From assembly GCA_008508345.1 (NCBI GenBank), contig QNGE01000424.1, forward strand, positions 120,183 through 184,182: a stretch of DNA of 64,000 nucleotides. Direction: 5' to 3'. The DNA comes from Paragonimus westermani. Its lineage: Eukaryota; Platyhelminthes; Trematoda; Plagiorchiida; Troglotrematidae. The notes below the pieces were generated by a model. The model saw only the letters and a program-made list of their open reading frames with translations, did not search any database and was not told the DNA's origin. The translations under genes were made by a program, and so were the position numbers. Shown in pieces: positions 46,700 through 60,278 of the stretch. Numbering within the stretch: position 1 is the first letter of the stretch; each line of letters starts with the position of its first letter.

Positions 46700-49600
46700 A
46701 AATTTTACTACCCTTTTGAAAAGGCAAATATTTTGGTTTATAAAATGAGGTTTTTTTAAGTTGAGCAAGAACATTTTTAGTAAATAAAACAATTTTTTAC
46801 AAATGGCAGACGACTGTTTGAGTCATACACATATTTGAATGGAACCTTAATTTATTCACTCTACCGTAACATGACTCATTATTCATGATTATTCACTAAT
46901 CTCTCCTGAAGTGGTTAATAGATGCAGTTAACCGATAGCAGATTAACGGTGGTCAAGCTCTGTTAGTCATTCTACTTTGCTAGATCTATCACAAAACGGA
47001 ACTGTAATTCTTTGTGGGAATTGGAACGGTTTTTGAAAGACCACTCTTTAGAACACATACTATTATATTCCCTTACTGGATTTATTTACGAACACGCATC
47101 CCCCCTACAAAGTTAGCATATAAGTGTACTGATAAGACCTAATTTTTCCGGTTATTTCCAATATTCACGTTATCTGTTGGCATCGTGTTGCCTAAAGTAG
47201 ATCAATAAGATGCCGACAATCTATTGTCAAGACAATAACATTCAGACAGATATGGGATTTTTTTATTCACTACGTGCTATTTTCTACGTCCTTGTCTGTG
47301 TTGATCCAACACGAACATGTTAATGTACACCCAGTTTAAACTGCGATAACATTTGCTGTAATAAGTTGGTGTGTACAAGGCTATTGATTCGCTGATGAAA
47401 ATATTTTGAAACTGGTGTATAATCTGATAACAGCACAGAGATTTTCGAAATTTTTATCCCCTTATGTCGGAAGACGGCACCTTCGCAAAGAAATGTTTAC
47501 TCAATCCTAGTCTTACCAGATAACCGAAGTAGAATAAATTATTTACCTGTCCTTTGTCTCCTTGTTGCATGGAAGCGCAATTAAAGTGACTACACGTTCC
47601 GGTTTTTATGAGGTATTCTGTTACTAGTAGCAGCAAGTTTTGCATGATCTTGCAATCTTCAAGACACTCTCATCAATTTTCCTACGCAGCTGATAATTGC
47701 CCCATATATGCTGAAACTGATACAATTAAAACTTCTGGTAAACTGCTTGTCAAATAGAAACCTCTGGCAAACTTTGACAGAAATGAACTATTACTCTTTA
47801 GCTGTCAAATTAACGAACATTCTGCTAAGTCCGATGTGCGGTTAATGAGAAGTGTGCGAAGCCGTTTAGGTCAGAACGCAGAACGGGGTGTTTCCCTCTC
47901 AGTATTTCAGAGAAATTGTGAATTGTTTTGCGACAAAACTGTTAACTTGCTCGTGCCAATGATCGATTTGTTTTACTTTTCTCAATACATCAAATTCTGT
48001 GAGGAATACATCACTTCAATAGACGTTCACTGAGGGCTACTATGCACTCTTGAGCAATTGCAACTAGCAGAGTTACTCACATAACAGAATGTAGTTTTGT
48101 CTGTCGAACAGTAGCTATTCGTGTAACAAACGGCTCAGTTGATCACATTTTTCTAATAATGAATTGAGCTCAACGTGAGTGGCACGGTCAAGTATGTGAC
48201 CAACTTTGTTTCCTACCCGTCCTAAGGATTTATTTGTCCACGGACGCTAACCGGTTAAGAGGATGCGTGACTTGAAATGTGTCAATCTGTGAATTAATGA
48301 GATGTAAGTTTGCTAGAAATTTAATTCGGTAACTCTCATAAACCATCTGCGTTCGCGTAGGACATGCTAGAACCACGCAAGGAAACCAGAACACCGGGCA
48401 CAGTCACACAATAGATGGGTGCACAAAAGTGGCGCACCTGCCCTCCGGGAAACGAGTGCCTCTTGATTCCAAGTGATGCGTGCTACCACGAGGTTACAAG
48501 TGATTTTTCAATAACTGATGCGTGGAGTGTTCTGAAACAGTTCTTGTGAAAGATTCCCTCTAACTGACCCAGAGACGTACCAAAGTGATAAAGGCGTGCA
48601 GGGATCGAGCCCAAATAACCCCCTCCAAAAAATGCATCATATAAAGGTATTCCAACGTAAGACATGATTTTATTTCTATGCTCACTTTTTTCAAAAACAA
48701 AATATCCTGCAAAAATGTTGCGATTTATTAGAGGACATGTTTTATGGAATTTTCATCAGTGTGTTATATTAGTACAGTATAAAAAACTTTGTTTTTCCTT
48801 CGAACTGTTAGTTAGAACCACTGCCATTTTACGAATATGTGAGTGTTTCCTTTTAAAAAGTTCTTGTATCCAGAAGTCGGAGTATCCGTTGTGACGGTTT
48901 GCAATAAAGATGAGCAACATTCTGCCTCAAAATCTTCTCTATAATTCGTAGACTTTTCAAGGGATACCATTATCTCGATTTTGCTGTCATGTTTGCTAAG
49001 TTGCGAGTGGATTCTTCTGATTTCAAAAGATATACACCCAACGGTTCTACATCCGTATGAGTCAGAACCCGATGTATATACAACACAGTATTGTGTACTA
49101 ATCTCTGATCTGTTTCTAAATTAAGTGGAAACGCTCTCTTGTCGCTAGTCCTCTGATATCCCTTGATCCCTTGCAATACTTTGGCTCACAGATATCGTTT
49201 GAAATTATTTCGTTGTAGCAGGTGCTTGAGTGCATTGCACTTGACACTGAAACGCAATCCTCTACAGGTTCAAATAAGCTCCAAAAAATATTCAGTTTTT
49301 TGGGAATGTTAGTTAGGGGTTGAATGAATACAATGTAAAACGGTGTAAACATGTAAGATTGGTTAAAAAGAACGCAATATTTCACGAATTATCATTGTGC
49401 CGTGATTCGTTTTGGACGAGCTACGATTTTTTACAGCACCACTTTCTAACCGTCTTTTCGGTGTAGGACCTTCCAACGATGCTTTAAAATCTTCTTGTCT
49501 CACTTTTTTACACTCGGTTTTGATCAGACGTGATTGAAAGAAATTTTCTGGTATTCCTGTTTATCTACTGGGTGGCCCAAACAAAACGCGCAATCTTTTG

Positions 49601-50630
49601 ACTGGGTTGAGTCAGTAGGTGCATGTGCACAGTCTTTGTATTCAGGGGCTTGAGAGGTGAGACAAGCGAAGCATATACCCACGTTTTGAACACAGAGCCA
49701 TGTTCAGTGGTGCACACATGATGTTCGCAAATTTGAGTCAGTCAGCACGCCTATCAGTACAATGGTGCAGAGTGTTCGGACTCCACAGCATTGTTTCTGT
49801 TGCTGTTTCCTGATGCATCCTACCAGTGCGACCGACTTTGTTTTGGGTACACGTCAACAAACCTCATACACTCGCAACTAAAATCAGTTTCATGAATCAC
49901 GATATCTAGATGGACAGAGTGTTTCAGTTAACTCTGGTGGAAATGTTTGTCTCATAATACTTAGGCTGCGGTCTTCTTATCTATCAGAAGTTCTTTCTGG
50001 GGGCTGAGTTAATGTCAGAGCAAAGCCGACAACAAAGAACGTATTTGCCAGTGAGCATCTTAAAAAGTCTGCGTGCTACAGAATAGATTAATCTCTATTT
50101 CATTGGTTTGTCACTTTTTGTCAGAGATCCCTGGATGATCCAACCGAAAATGACAATATAGCAAAACAACGTAATGTTGGAGCCTATTACAATCATATGT
50201 TACTTTATCAAAATGCGTCTGATCCCGCAGCCCATCTGCATTGGTGATCAAAGAGCTAACATAAGTCATAACTGAACCATATCAAAACTCACTGCAGAGA
50301 AGGGGTGGCGTACTGCTAAATAAATCCAAACAGAAATCAGACGTTACTTCTCTAAAGATTTGAGTCAGAAATATTCAACTTATCAAGTACTTCCTCAAAA
50401 ATATGGTGTTTTCATGTTTAGTTGGTGGCACACCTGTTTTTTGGTGATAATTTTCACCATTATAACTTAGTAATCAGTCAGCTTTGAAATGTATTTTGTG
50501 CAAATATCAATAGACAGTTACATCCACATGTCGTCGGTTGGAGAACGAAAGCTGAAAAACCGTCAGAATGTTTCATTGCAGCCAATTACTCTAATGGTAC
50601 TTTTATATAAATGACCCAAAAAACTTGCAG
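46700..50630. other. mostly unassigned DNA
   Basis: No recognised gene. One minus-strand first-exon candidate at 47547-47645 is listed separately. A Cys-rich minus frame at 49116-49385 (89 codons) has no known motif. Direct words such as GGGATCGAGCCC at 48601-48612 are close to a minus-strand B box, but without other tRNA features. Confidence 0.45.
47547..47645 (-). CDS. candidate first exon, unknown gene
   Basis: On the minus strand an ATG at 47645 opens a 33-codon frame ending GACAAAGGACAG directly before a good donor, GTAAAT, at phase 0. The peptide begins MQNLLLLVTEYLIKTG. Its start is hydrophobic and could serve as a signal or membrane segment, followed by Cys-containing HFNCASMQQGDKGQ. 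A short frame, so the call rests on the donor. Confidence 0.22.
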
Positions 50631-50829
50631 ATATGAGGCAGTATTTCAAGAGGCTACATGCGTGGAGATACGAGGCCAACAGAAGGCAAATCGATGCAGG
50701 ACGAGATGATTGGAGTTCGCTACGGTTAGCAACGACTGTTAGAAAATCATACACGACAAGATTGTTTTCCAACGTAGGGAGTAAAGCTGGTCCACCAGGA
50801 TTATCTTCGATTTTTAAACCTGTTCATGT
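50631..50829 (+). CDS. candidate internal exon, unknown gene
   Basis: AAAACTTGCAG ends at 50630 and GTAAGG begins at 50830, bracketing 199 open bases. The peptide begins MRQYFKRLHAWRYEANRRQI, continues DAGRDDWSSLRLATTVRKS and ends FSNVGSKAGPPGLSSIFKPV plus H. It is strongly basic and looks like a nucleic-acid- or protein-binding segment, but no family is recognised. Another open stretch follows at 50919-51199, after TTTCCAG, but its phase does not fit this donor, so the two do not simply join. The antisense strand has a 69-codon frame here. Confidence 0.33.
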
Positions 50830-53800
50830 GTAAGGCACGGTTTCGTCGAACGGACTGAACAAAATTTTACTATCCAGACGAAGTTTTAACGTAACCGTCA
50901 CATAAACAATATTTCCAGGTGTTTGGTCACCTGAATGCTTAGATTCCGTTAACACAGTAAATACTGTTGCTCGCCTACCAGAAGATGAAGAATTTGAGGT
51001 CAAAATGAGTTCAGATGTTGCTATGGTCACCCTGAGTACCAAGACTAAACTCCAGCCCACATGTTTGAAGTTGATTGGTAAACAATTTAAATTGAGATTG
51101 CGACAGTTTGAGGTTATTCTAGCTAGACCTTATACTCACCAACAGGTAGAACAAAAACAACGCATAACATCGTGTCAAAATCTCACGGGAAACAGATAAT
51201 CGTGAAAGCTTTCATCGATGGCAACTGTTATTGAACGCATGTTGGGAAACGCAGTTCTTTGCCTTACTTAGTTCACGATCATATACACTTTTTGGCGATT
51301 TGTTATGTCAGTTCATGTGTGAAACCCACCAGCAAGCCATGAAACGCAAAATTTGCAGTAGGGTGACCAACTGACTTACGGTATCCCATAGGATCAACTG
51401 GTTGGAATACTGGACAGTAAATGCTGAGATATATGCATCGGCTCACTGCAGTTACGCAATTCAACCGGATTTAGGGGAAAATGAAGTAAGTCAAACGGTT
51501 TAATAAAAAAACAGTTATATCGTGTGCAATGGATTTGAGTGAGTTTGAGTGAGGACCTAATTTTTGGAACGTATACTATTGACTATTTTCGTTACAACTT
51601 CAAATTTCTTTCTAACGGTTGTATTTAAAGCAGAGCATTGTATTGTCACGCGGGAGTAGCCGAATATGAAAATTCGCGTTATGCTGCTCGCAATTCTGCT
51701 AATTCCTTTAGACTTACGATCTTCTAGGTGAATTTTTCTGCAAACAACTTGAGTGACAATTAAGGTCCATTATTTAATTCGTTAAGTTCTCCTATTTCGG
51801 AAGGTATGTTTTCCTAAAAATAGAACATAAGAAAAGGGCATGTTGTTCTTTATCCGCCAAATCTAATCGGCACGCCCACTTTGGCACAGGTATGGATGAA
51901 CGCCTAGGTTATTTCAGTGTTATTGCAAGGTTAAAACTGTATTTTTCACTTCGAATTACCAACCCACGTTTACTGGAGAATGGATGGTGGACCATGCTCC
52001 ACAGAATGCTGCTCGGAACAAAAGAAATGGCGTTGAGTTTGATGACCAAACCAATCTCTTTCTGAAGTTATTCGAGTGATGGTAAACAATTAAACTGATA
52101 ATTATGTTGACCGAGGTTAAATTTTGAACACATACCATAAGTAGGCCAAGGTCAGCTTGAGCGTTTCTCGAAGTATCAGTCAATACTGATTAACTGATCT
52201 CACCAACGGCACGTGAATGATGTTGAATCAGTTTTAACAAAGAACCAAGGACTTTCTACACTTTTGTGATGTGAACATCAGAGATACCGTAAATAACACT
52301 TCGGTGCCATTGCAACGGCCAAAATTTACATTTGTTTATAACGACAATAAATTTTCAATTACCCTTTCTGGTTAGATTTTTCCTGTAGACGATCCATTTC
52401 TTAACACGATATAAATCAAATTATATATAATGGGCGAAGTATTGAGTACAATCTAGTAGTCGCAAGCGCATTGTGGTCTACATAGTTCAAAGCTTTCCCG
52501 AGTGTCACATTTTATCCTAAACATAGACACCTGTTATTCATTTCTAACCGGACCTTTTGCTCAAAAGTTGAAGCTACCTCACCTTGCAATATCTCGGTTC
52601 ATAGACTCAGCGGAGCAAGATTTATAGGTCGTAAAACTGAAGGCCTACTACAGAAACTACGCGAATACCACGCTGATTGGTTAACTTCTGGGCAACAATT
52701 AAAAAACTGCTCGGTGATTCTGGCCCACCTAGTTAATTTTAGTAGTATATTCTATTTGATTATTACAGTCAAACCTCTCAGCTATTTCACCTAAATGTGT
52801 GAAATATTGCGTTTATGTCGGTTGTGTAAGTCGAGAAATCAGAAACGAATGTGTGCACCCGCGTGTTTTAGCGCTCATAATACCCTTGATTTTGACATTT
52901 ATTTCTAGTGGAAATGTTCTTCTTTCAGATTTCACCAACGTAACCAATACACATTGAAATTTTGTCAGTATCGATGGTTATACTCAACTAGTTAGAGGTT
53001 ATGGAATTAGACCACCACAAATTCAGCACAACTCATATACGGTCGCAGCCTCTGAGTACAGGCAAGTCGTTCAGCTGGCCAACTTTGAAAGTAAACATTA
53101 AATCAAAGCTTCAGTTTAAGTTGAGTACATTTTTAGTGCAAGGTCTTCTGATCAGGAAGTTGCACACGGGCTGTCTTGTTCATGACCAACTCGTTGCCAA
53201 CAAAGCGGTCGCGGCCATCATATCCACGATCGATAAAATATTTTCAAAGAATTAACGGGAACCGCATATGAATAGAATCCGGCTTGTGGACACATTTCGA
53301 AAAAAAAATCGGGATCACTCTGATTAATCTAATGAATATGAACTTCGTAGTTTGGTTGGGGCTACATGGCTTACTGAAGCAAACAAACAGCGTTTAACTT
53401 GTTCATCAGTAGTGGTGGATGTTCAGGGAAGAAATTGTGAAGTCGAAAACCGTCCACAAGCACCTGTGGTTGATTGTCGGTACAAGATTATTCAGATATG
53501 CCTAGTAAGGGTCCAATGTGATCGCGGGAAACACGCCAGGTTTAAAAAAAACCAGAGCCGAATCACACATTCCGTTTTGACAATAGAAAAACTCGAATTT
53601 GTTTCTTTCATTCAAAATGAGTTGTAATAAGCTGTTGAGTGGATGAAAAGGCTGCGATCGAATATGAGTATTACTTCATACCCGAAGAAATTTCAGTTGG
53701 CGCTTCTGCATTCAATTTAAGTGGCTACTCGTTTTGGTGAAACAGGAGAAATGTCGATATTACTTAAGTCAAAGTCAGTCACTCAGTGATCAACACGTTC

Positions 53801-56800
53801 GTTTGAGCAGATAGCAAACCACAGTTCACATGCAGTTGTAGTAAAACTGTTCTTATTCGGAAAACTGACAAATTATATTTAGACTGAATTAAACCACACG
53901 TATGTCCTACTACTTGTAAGTAGTCTTTACACGAATCTGCAATTTTAACGAGTTAATCCGGTTCAAATTTGCCTAAAGGTCTATACCTTGAAATGGTTAA
54001 GTGTCATTAAGAAGGCAATTGTTATATCTGCCTCACAATCTGGTAACAAACTGAATAAACGGTAACGCGTCACTGAGGGCGAATGCACATACATGGTACT
54101 TAATTTTTGTCCAGTGTGAGGTCTGTGTTTAGTGATAAATATGAAGTTCTCGCAGGAACCGATATTGAAATTCAAGTCTCTGTTCGTTACTGTGTATGCA
54201 GAACCGTTAAGTTATGAAGATATGGGGGCTCTGGTTTAAAACATCTTTTTTGAAAGGGTGAACTGGTAAAATGTATCTGGAAGGGAATGATGAACCTAAT
54301 ATGAGCCATGTTCCACTTTTGTTAACTAATTCATGAATGCTTACTGGTACACAAAGCTACAATGTGTCGATGAAAACTTGAGCACTTGCGATGGCAAGCT
54401 TTGTTATCCATTTCATGGGAGATTATCCGGGGCTTTATGACCCACACTCTTTTACCACTGCTGGCGTGATTAAGGAAATGAACGGAAAGAAAGGGGATGA
54501 AGATGGCTGGGTAATTCGGTGTTTGGGTCCCGATTTCAAGCAGCCTCAGAGTTTGCATGGAGTAGGTGCTTCTAGTGTAGTAAACTGCAATTCCTTGAAG
54601 GCAGAAAATAAAAAATGGAACGAAAACGCTTATTTTAAGCCACAAAGTAGCATGCGTGAGCCTGAGAAATCCGCCAAGGGCGTACATAAAACCTGAAATA
54701 TTTTTAGAAACAGGAGGAGACTGTAGTCTTTCAGAATGCGATTGATGTGGTTGCAAAAAACTAAAGTTTGCTTCAACGTTTTGCTCGACTCACTTTTCGG
54801 ACGGACAGTTTGAAATAAATCCTTGTTCATCAGGTCCGAATTCATACATGGTTTCACTTCCACAGCACAGTCAAACTACTAATTAGAAACAAACATTTAC
54901 TTAAGTTTATGCGGTGGCCAAACACTGCTGTTGAACAAACATACAAGTGGTCAGCAAACACGAATAAGTTGAAAGTTGATAAAACCGTCAAACAGCTACT
55001 GTAATCTCAATCTTGAAAATGTAAGCTAGCAAGTTGACATACTTAGTTACAACATACCGTGTCGTCGTTTGCAGGTCGCATAGTTTTCAGTTGTTTATAA
55101 AAACAAACACCCTCTGTTAACAGATCGGCCGATACCATTTTACTACCCCGGTCTGTAGGTAATCAGCGTATTTTTGCTTCAAAAGATGACATGAAAGCAT
55201 GGACTGGATGCTTTCCAAAAAACAACGTGACTCTTATCTATATTTATCGGAAGACTGTTGTAGATGACTTCAGCGGATTTTATGAGATAAAAAATTTGGT
55301 GAAAATGATGACGAAAAACATCAGAATGTTTTGCGTTCATTAGGTTGTGACCGACTCATAAACAACCGGCATTTTGTTCTAAACCTGTAGTAATGTTCTG
55401 AAGAAAATGTACACCTAATTCGCATTAATTCTTTACCCGTTTGTCTAATGAGACGCCAATCGATATGTATATTTCCCAAGTAACTAACAGACATTTGCGC
55501 ACATAAGCATATTGGTTGATACTTCGGACTGCGTAATTCTGATTTCGTACTGATCCGGATGAAAGCGGTAGACATCAAAGGCATAACTGGTGTAATCAAC
55601 TGAGATAATATGAAGCAGATTACAACAAGAAATTCCTCGTGACAAACTATGAGCAAGAAATACAGGGGAATCAAGACATAGTTTCAAGAATTTTTGTGAT
55701 ATTTCAAACATTGATAATATATACGTTGTGGTAGCATTGTATTTTCACGAATTCACAGGAAAATTAACGAGTGTTTCACACAAAGTTGTCTGTAACAGCT
55801 ACACATTTCCTGAAGACCAGCAACTTATCATTCTCAGCCACCGCGCTGAGAATTTGGACTACAAAACCGGAAACATTTCGTAGTCTTAGGTTCGGTTAAT
55901 TGACGAAGAAGCGAATATTCTTCACAGATAACGTTTCACTGAGGATAGAAGATGTGGCGATACAACTGATTGATTATAGCTGGCATCTCTCGTGTTGAAC
56001 TTGAAGCATGAGATGATTGTGCTCAAATATGGAGCAACGTTAAGTAGGCGCATATTGACGGCATTTGCGCGTACTGTGTGACGTACATATCGGCATAATT
56101 CGTTACTCAGGATTGCCGTTGCGTCGATACTAGTGTCGGTCTACACTTCACTGAACTGGGTCATGTAACCTTCCAATCTATAACAATGTTCCTTTTTCTT
56201 CCCACTGTTTTAGGCTGACATTACTTAGCTTATCATGTGATCACAGAGAAGATTCTCTCCCTTATCCTGTACTTCTTTATCTCGTCTACGATAACCTTAC
56301 CCAACATCTATACTATGCATACAACCGTAATGTCAGCAGTCATCGCATACCTCAGTTCTCGTAACAGCAGGTGTAATTATACGGTTATTTGTGTCAGTGT
56401 TCTGCTTGGCAAAGCCATCTGAACAGAGGGCAAAACCATGGTCACCTAAATCATAACGAACAAGGATAGGACAAATTTGAAGGTGGATAACTGGATTTAC
56501 TAATGTTGGAAGTTTAGAGTTGCGCGCTTATTACTGGCTGTTTTGAAGTTTAAGGTGTCATGGTCATAAGTATACAGTCATCTATTTTGTGAAGAGTGCA
56601 ATATATCAAATAGATTGCGATATTCCCGTCAACATTTATTCTTTTAGTAGACCGGTAAGGAAAGATACAACCACACATATCACTATAACTAGTTCATTTT
56701 CTCCGGTTTATGCTCACAGGTATATTCTAGTTTGAATCAAAACGAACAGTACGGTCCTCTTGATTATAGGTGGATATGACCACACGTGAATGTATAAGGA

Positions 56801-57047
56801 TGGTTCATTGTCTTATTACGTTATGTGCTGGTGGCATTTTGAACAAATAACGATGAGTCATAAGTCATCTGATTGAAGCATACTACCTATTTTGCCAGAT
56901 TGGTAGGAGACTTTATTTTATACATTAACTGAACACCATCCACAATTAATCACAGCTATCACATTCCCAAACACTTCTCAGTCAACTTTTTTTTGAAAAG
57001 AAGCACTAAATTCGAGTCTCGCTTTTGTTAGTAGTGCATATCCCTGC
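50830..57047. other. mostly unassigned DNA
   Basis: No recognised gene. The 141-codon minus frame at 54331-54756 has hydrophobic stretches that could be membrane segments, and a 101-codon plus frame overlaps it. Neither has a motif, and the length is within chance expectation. A strong 3' splice site (CCTTTTTCTTCCCACTGTTTTAG) ends at 56213 and is followed by about 49 open codons. Its peptide contains CDHREDSLPYPVLLYLVYDN but no known domain. Confidence 0.45.
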
Positions 57048-57114
57048 TGAGGCCGTGACTAGGACTCCAGCTATGCTTTTACGAGGTAACCATGTTGATA
57101 ACTGCGCCACCGAC
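57048..57114 (-). mobile_element. weak tRNA-like / SINE fragment
   Basis: On the minus strand GTGGCGCAGTTATCAACATGG (plus 57090-57110) resembles the A box and D arm of a tRNA. CCTCGTAAAAGC, like an anticodon loop, follows, then a poor B-box-like GGAGTCCTAGTCAC. The order and spacing fit a diverged tRNA-derived SINE head. Confidence 0.35.
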
Positions 57115-57761
57115 AGTACATTTCAACTTGAAGAGAATTGCTAGTCTAGGTGTGTTCAACTGAAGTTTACAGGACAGTCACATGTCAAGGTGACCAGCAA
57201 TCTGAACAGTAAACTGCATATGTTTTCATTACACAGTTGTCACAAGGTAGAGTTCCTTGAACGAAGGATTCAACGGACTGGCTTCACTGGAACTAATTTA
57301 TTGGGCCATCCAAAGAGATGAAACATCAGAATCGTGACCAGCAGATTAGAGGTTGATTCGCAACAAAATTCTTTCAATAAGGTGAACCAAATTTCCAATA
57401 CCTGAGTCTTAACAAGCCTGGGGATTGGTTACACACTATACCCACACGGTTGCACGACTACTCATAATGCAGGGTAACTGAAATTTACCTCCCTGCTCAA
57501 CTGGGGATAATCAGCTTTTCTTGTTAATATACCGATGGTGTAAAGCGTCCAGCAGTTATATGGCTGCCCATGGATAACAACCTGGTTAACCAGTAGCAAT
57601 GCATCGAATTCAAGTTGAGATCGATGTAACGGTATACAAAGATGTTTCGTTTTAGAGTATCTACCATTTTACCGATATCTCGTGTGTACTTAAACAAACT
57701 TATGATCGTTATTTACATAGATGGCCAGGTTCCACTTAATGTATCCATTCGTTTTTTCCAG

Positions 57762-57868
57762 GTCTATCAGCCCTTGTCTGATTCCGTAATCCATGGCTTC
57801 TGTTTCATAAACCTTCGGACTCCCATCGTGGGAACGCCACACGATTTTCCTCCAAGCGTTTTTCAATA
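57762..57868 (+). CDS. candidate terminal exon overlapping AATAAA
   Basis: CATTCGTTTTTTCCAG ends at 57761, a strong 3' splice site, followed in phase 0 by 35 codons to TAA. The peptide starts VYQPLSDSVIHGFCFINLR and ends DFPPSVFQ. The stop codon lies within AATAAA (57865-57870). A second strong acceptor, GTCATTTTCAG, ends at 57892 and is followed by 29 open codons, so either could be the real exon start or both could be decoys. Family not recognised. Confidence 0.25.
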
Positions 57869-57982
57869 AAATATTTCATTTGTCATTTTCAGGTCGATCT
57901 AATTTCACTCGAAAATTACAGTTTTGAAATGCACGGTAGCCAATACATTCTACCTAGTATATCATTACCGGAAGGCACATAA

Positions 57983-58978
57983 CAAGAGCAGCATCTTAGG
58001 ACGTCTGCTAACCAAAGTATCATAACAACTGCCATTGAGTGACCCATCAGATTGGCGTATCGATGGACTGGTCAATGTCTTTGGTCACGCAAGCGATTTG
58101 CAAAGTTACTTGGTAACTTTACCAGAGTACTGTTGTACTTGGTGTTATGTAAACCAGTATGTTGAAGAAGAGGGCGGACCATGGAGAATACTGGACAAAC
58201 GGAATATCTTATCTAACTCAGCAGTAGCAGATAGTGGTCATGATATGATGCACACTCAGCGACAAGTAAGCTGGCTGACAGATCGTTATCAGCTTGACAG
58301 ACGGGAGCGCCACTCAGCCAGGTTTTGAGTTTGAAAGTACCTAGTGTCTGACTCGGCAACTTACTTATTAGTTTCAAGGTAACGAAACCATTGACAGTTA
58401 GTTGGGTTCTTTTGAAGGAATCGGAAGATTACAGCACATATTTTACTACACATACCTATGTACCGCTACAGATGAGTAATTTTGAAAGTTTGACTGACTG
58501 CTGATAAGTGTGAATCAAACACTACGTTGAGATGCAAAGATAAATGTGTGACAAATGAAGGGACGATAACAAAGGGGCACATTGCTGGACACCCATGGAC
58601 GTGACTTAGGAGCACAGGGAACTGCGGTATAGGATGATGTGGAAATAGGTTTTTTCCAGATTAATCTGGTGATGGACTGAAATGCACACTTGCTGAAGTA
58701 GACGGGGTATATTTGAACTAATTTTGTGTAGTTAGTCAGAACATCAGTGTACAGATGGCAAAGGTGCTAGTCGTGTCCAAGAGAAATAGTTGAACAGTGC
58801 CGCCGTATTTTCAGCAGAGTAAAGTAGGCAATTTCATGGCAAGCCATGGATATTGCCAAAGACGGGTTATTTCCATAATCTTGTGATCTGTGTAGACGAT
58901 GTGTGCAATGTCTCTGGTTGTCCCACCAATAGAAAGCTTTTCGTTGAATGTCAATTCTGGTTTAATCTAATGTTCTTA
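57983..58978. other. unassigned DNA
   Basis: A 97-codon plus frame at 58035-58328 has no recognised motif. The right part borders the 3' side of the LINE relic and may contain its unrecognisable C-terminal region or tail. Confidence 0.45.
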
Positions 58979-60278
58979 TCATAGAACTAATGATTGTAGT
59001 TTGGTTTTGATTAACCTGCACTGTGTGACCACTCTCAACATCGGAGCTGCAAAACAATTTTTTATTGATTCCTCGTGATTTAAAAATACGAATGTTTGCC
59101 TATATTCTTCCGCATCGCCGAGTTCGTCGATAGTTCTCATAGCTCCTCGAAGACTGCGTAGCCCAACTTGTGCAGTCTCTTCTCCAGGCCTGCGGTCATA
59201 CGGTTGTACCGAGCCTATTGTATAGTTCGGGCGTTTCAGCCAGATTGGAGAATACCAGCGAGGCCTTCTGGTTGACCGCATAGGACTGAATTTTCACGTT
59301 GGTCACCTTAAGGATTCCGGATCTCAGTTCACAAAATACCACCTCGCAGTCGGCTGACATGAATGAAAAACTCGGAGAAACTACGGTTTGGATTCAACAG
59401 CCAGCCGATTGTATAGTCCATACCTTCGTGCGCGTAATGGTGGCTTCGACCGAAAACTACCGAATGGTTCATCCTAGAAACAGAATTTTCTCTCAGAATT
59501 CAGAGGAGCTGATGCGGCTTCAGAAATGCCTTGGTTGTTTCATCCGGCATCGTATGAAGCTGCACTTAGTAACTGATGGTTACTTTACCGTTCGAGTTGA
59601 ACAGCCTACCGAAATAAGTCACCATGCCGGAAGTGTCTAATGAGTGGAAAATGTCGAGACCGAACTGAACTGACAGTAGTTTTGCTGTGCTTGTGGTCCC
59701 TGCAGGTGACTGTGAGTTTGATCTTTCATAAGTTGTCCTTCAGTCAGAGTAGCTCCAGAGCATTAGCGGCGGCTGTAGTCTTCTGAGAATTCTTGGCCAG
59801 GAGGAACAGAGAGTTGGATCATGGAAAACTGTTGGTCAGTGTATCGTGTAACTGCTGGTCGAGCTCCGGTTGGGTTAAAGCCAAAATCTCATCCGCCGTC
59901 CCATCTAATAGCAGCGGTAACGATGTTTTGCCCTGGAGAACCCCAAGCTGGAATCGGATGATGTAACCTTCGAGCGTACCAAGAGCGTGCCGTTAGGATT
60001 CGGCAATGTAGTGTGTTATATGTCGAGAAGAACTAAAGCTTAGGCCGATCTGTCAATCGAATGCTGCAAAACAGAGTCGAATGTTTTGGATACGTCAACA
60101 AAGACCACGTATTGACTGGAAGACAAGGCACATCAGTTTATTGAGGTCACCTTGAATCAAATATCAATGAGTAGGAATGCAAACTAAAGAGCGGAAAAAT
60201 GCAAACGTGCATTCCAACCATCATCTAATATCTTTTCAAAGTGACGTAATGGAGTTCAAGCTCGGACGGTAGATCTCA
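58979..60278 (-). pseudogene. R2-like RT, palm, thumb and C-terminal remnants, broken
   Basis: The motif-A block YVVFVDVSKTFDSVLQHSI lies at about 60060-60112, with the expected Asp of VDVSKAFDSV kept. The block equivalent to QGDPLSPLLFN reads QGKTSLPLLLDG at about 59900-59950, so the conserved Gly-Asp-Pro is damaged. The FADD catalytic motif is not visible. Thumb residues KVTIS, TTKAFLKPHQ, SVSRMNHSVVFGRSHHYA and GMDYTI follow at about 59410-59590, then RRPRWYSPIWLKRPNYTIGS near 59215-59275. The last open frame, to 58979, has no known motif. A 113-codon plus frame at 59299-59640 is only the antisense shadow of this relic. Confidence 0.75.

Noticed and set aside
54331..54756. 141-codon minus frame with hydrophobic stretches
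   Set aside because: Length is within chance expectation for the window, no motif is recognised, and a 101-codon plus frame overlaps it, suggesting stop-poor composition.
59299..59640. 113-codon plus-strand frame
   Set aside because: It lies exactly antisense to the thumb and C-terminal blocks of the R2-like relic and has no motif of its own.
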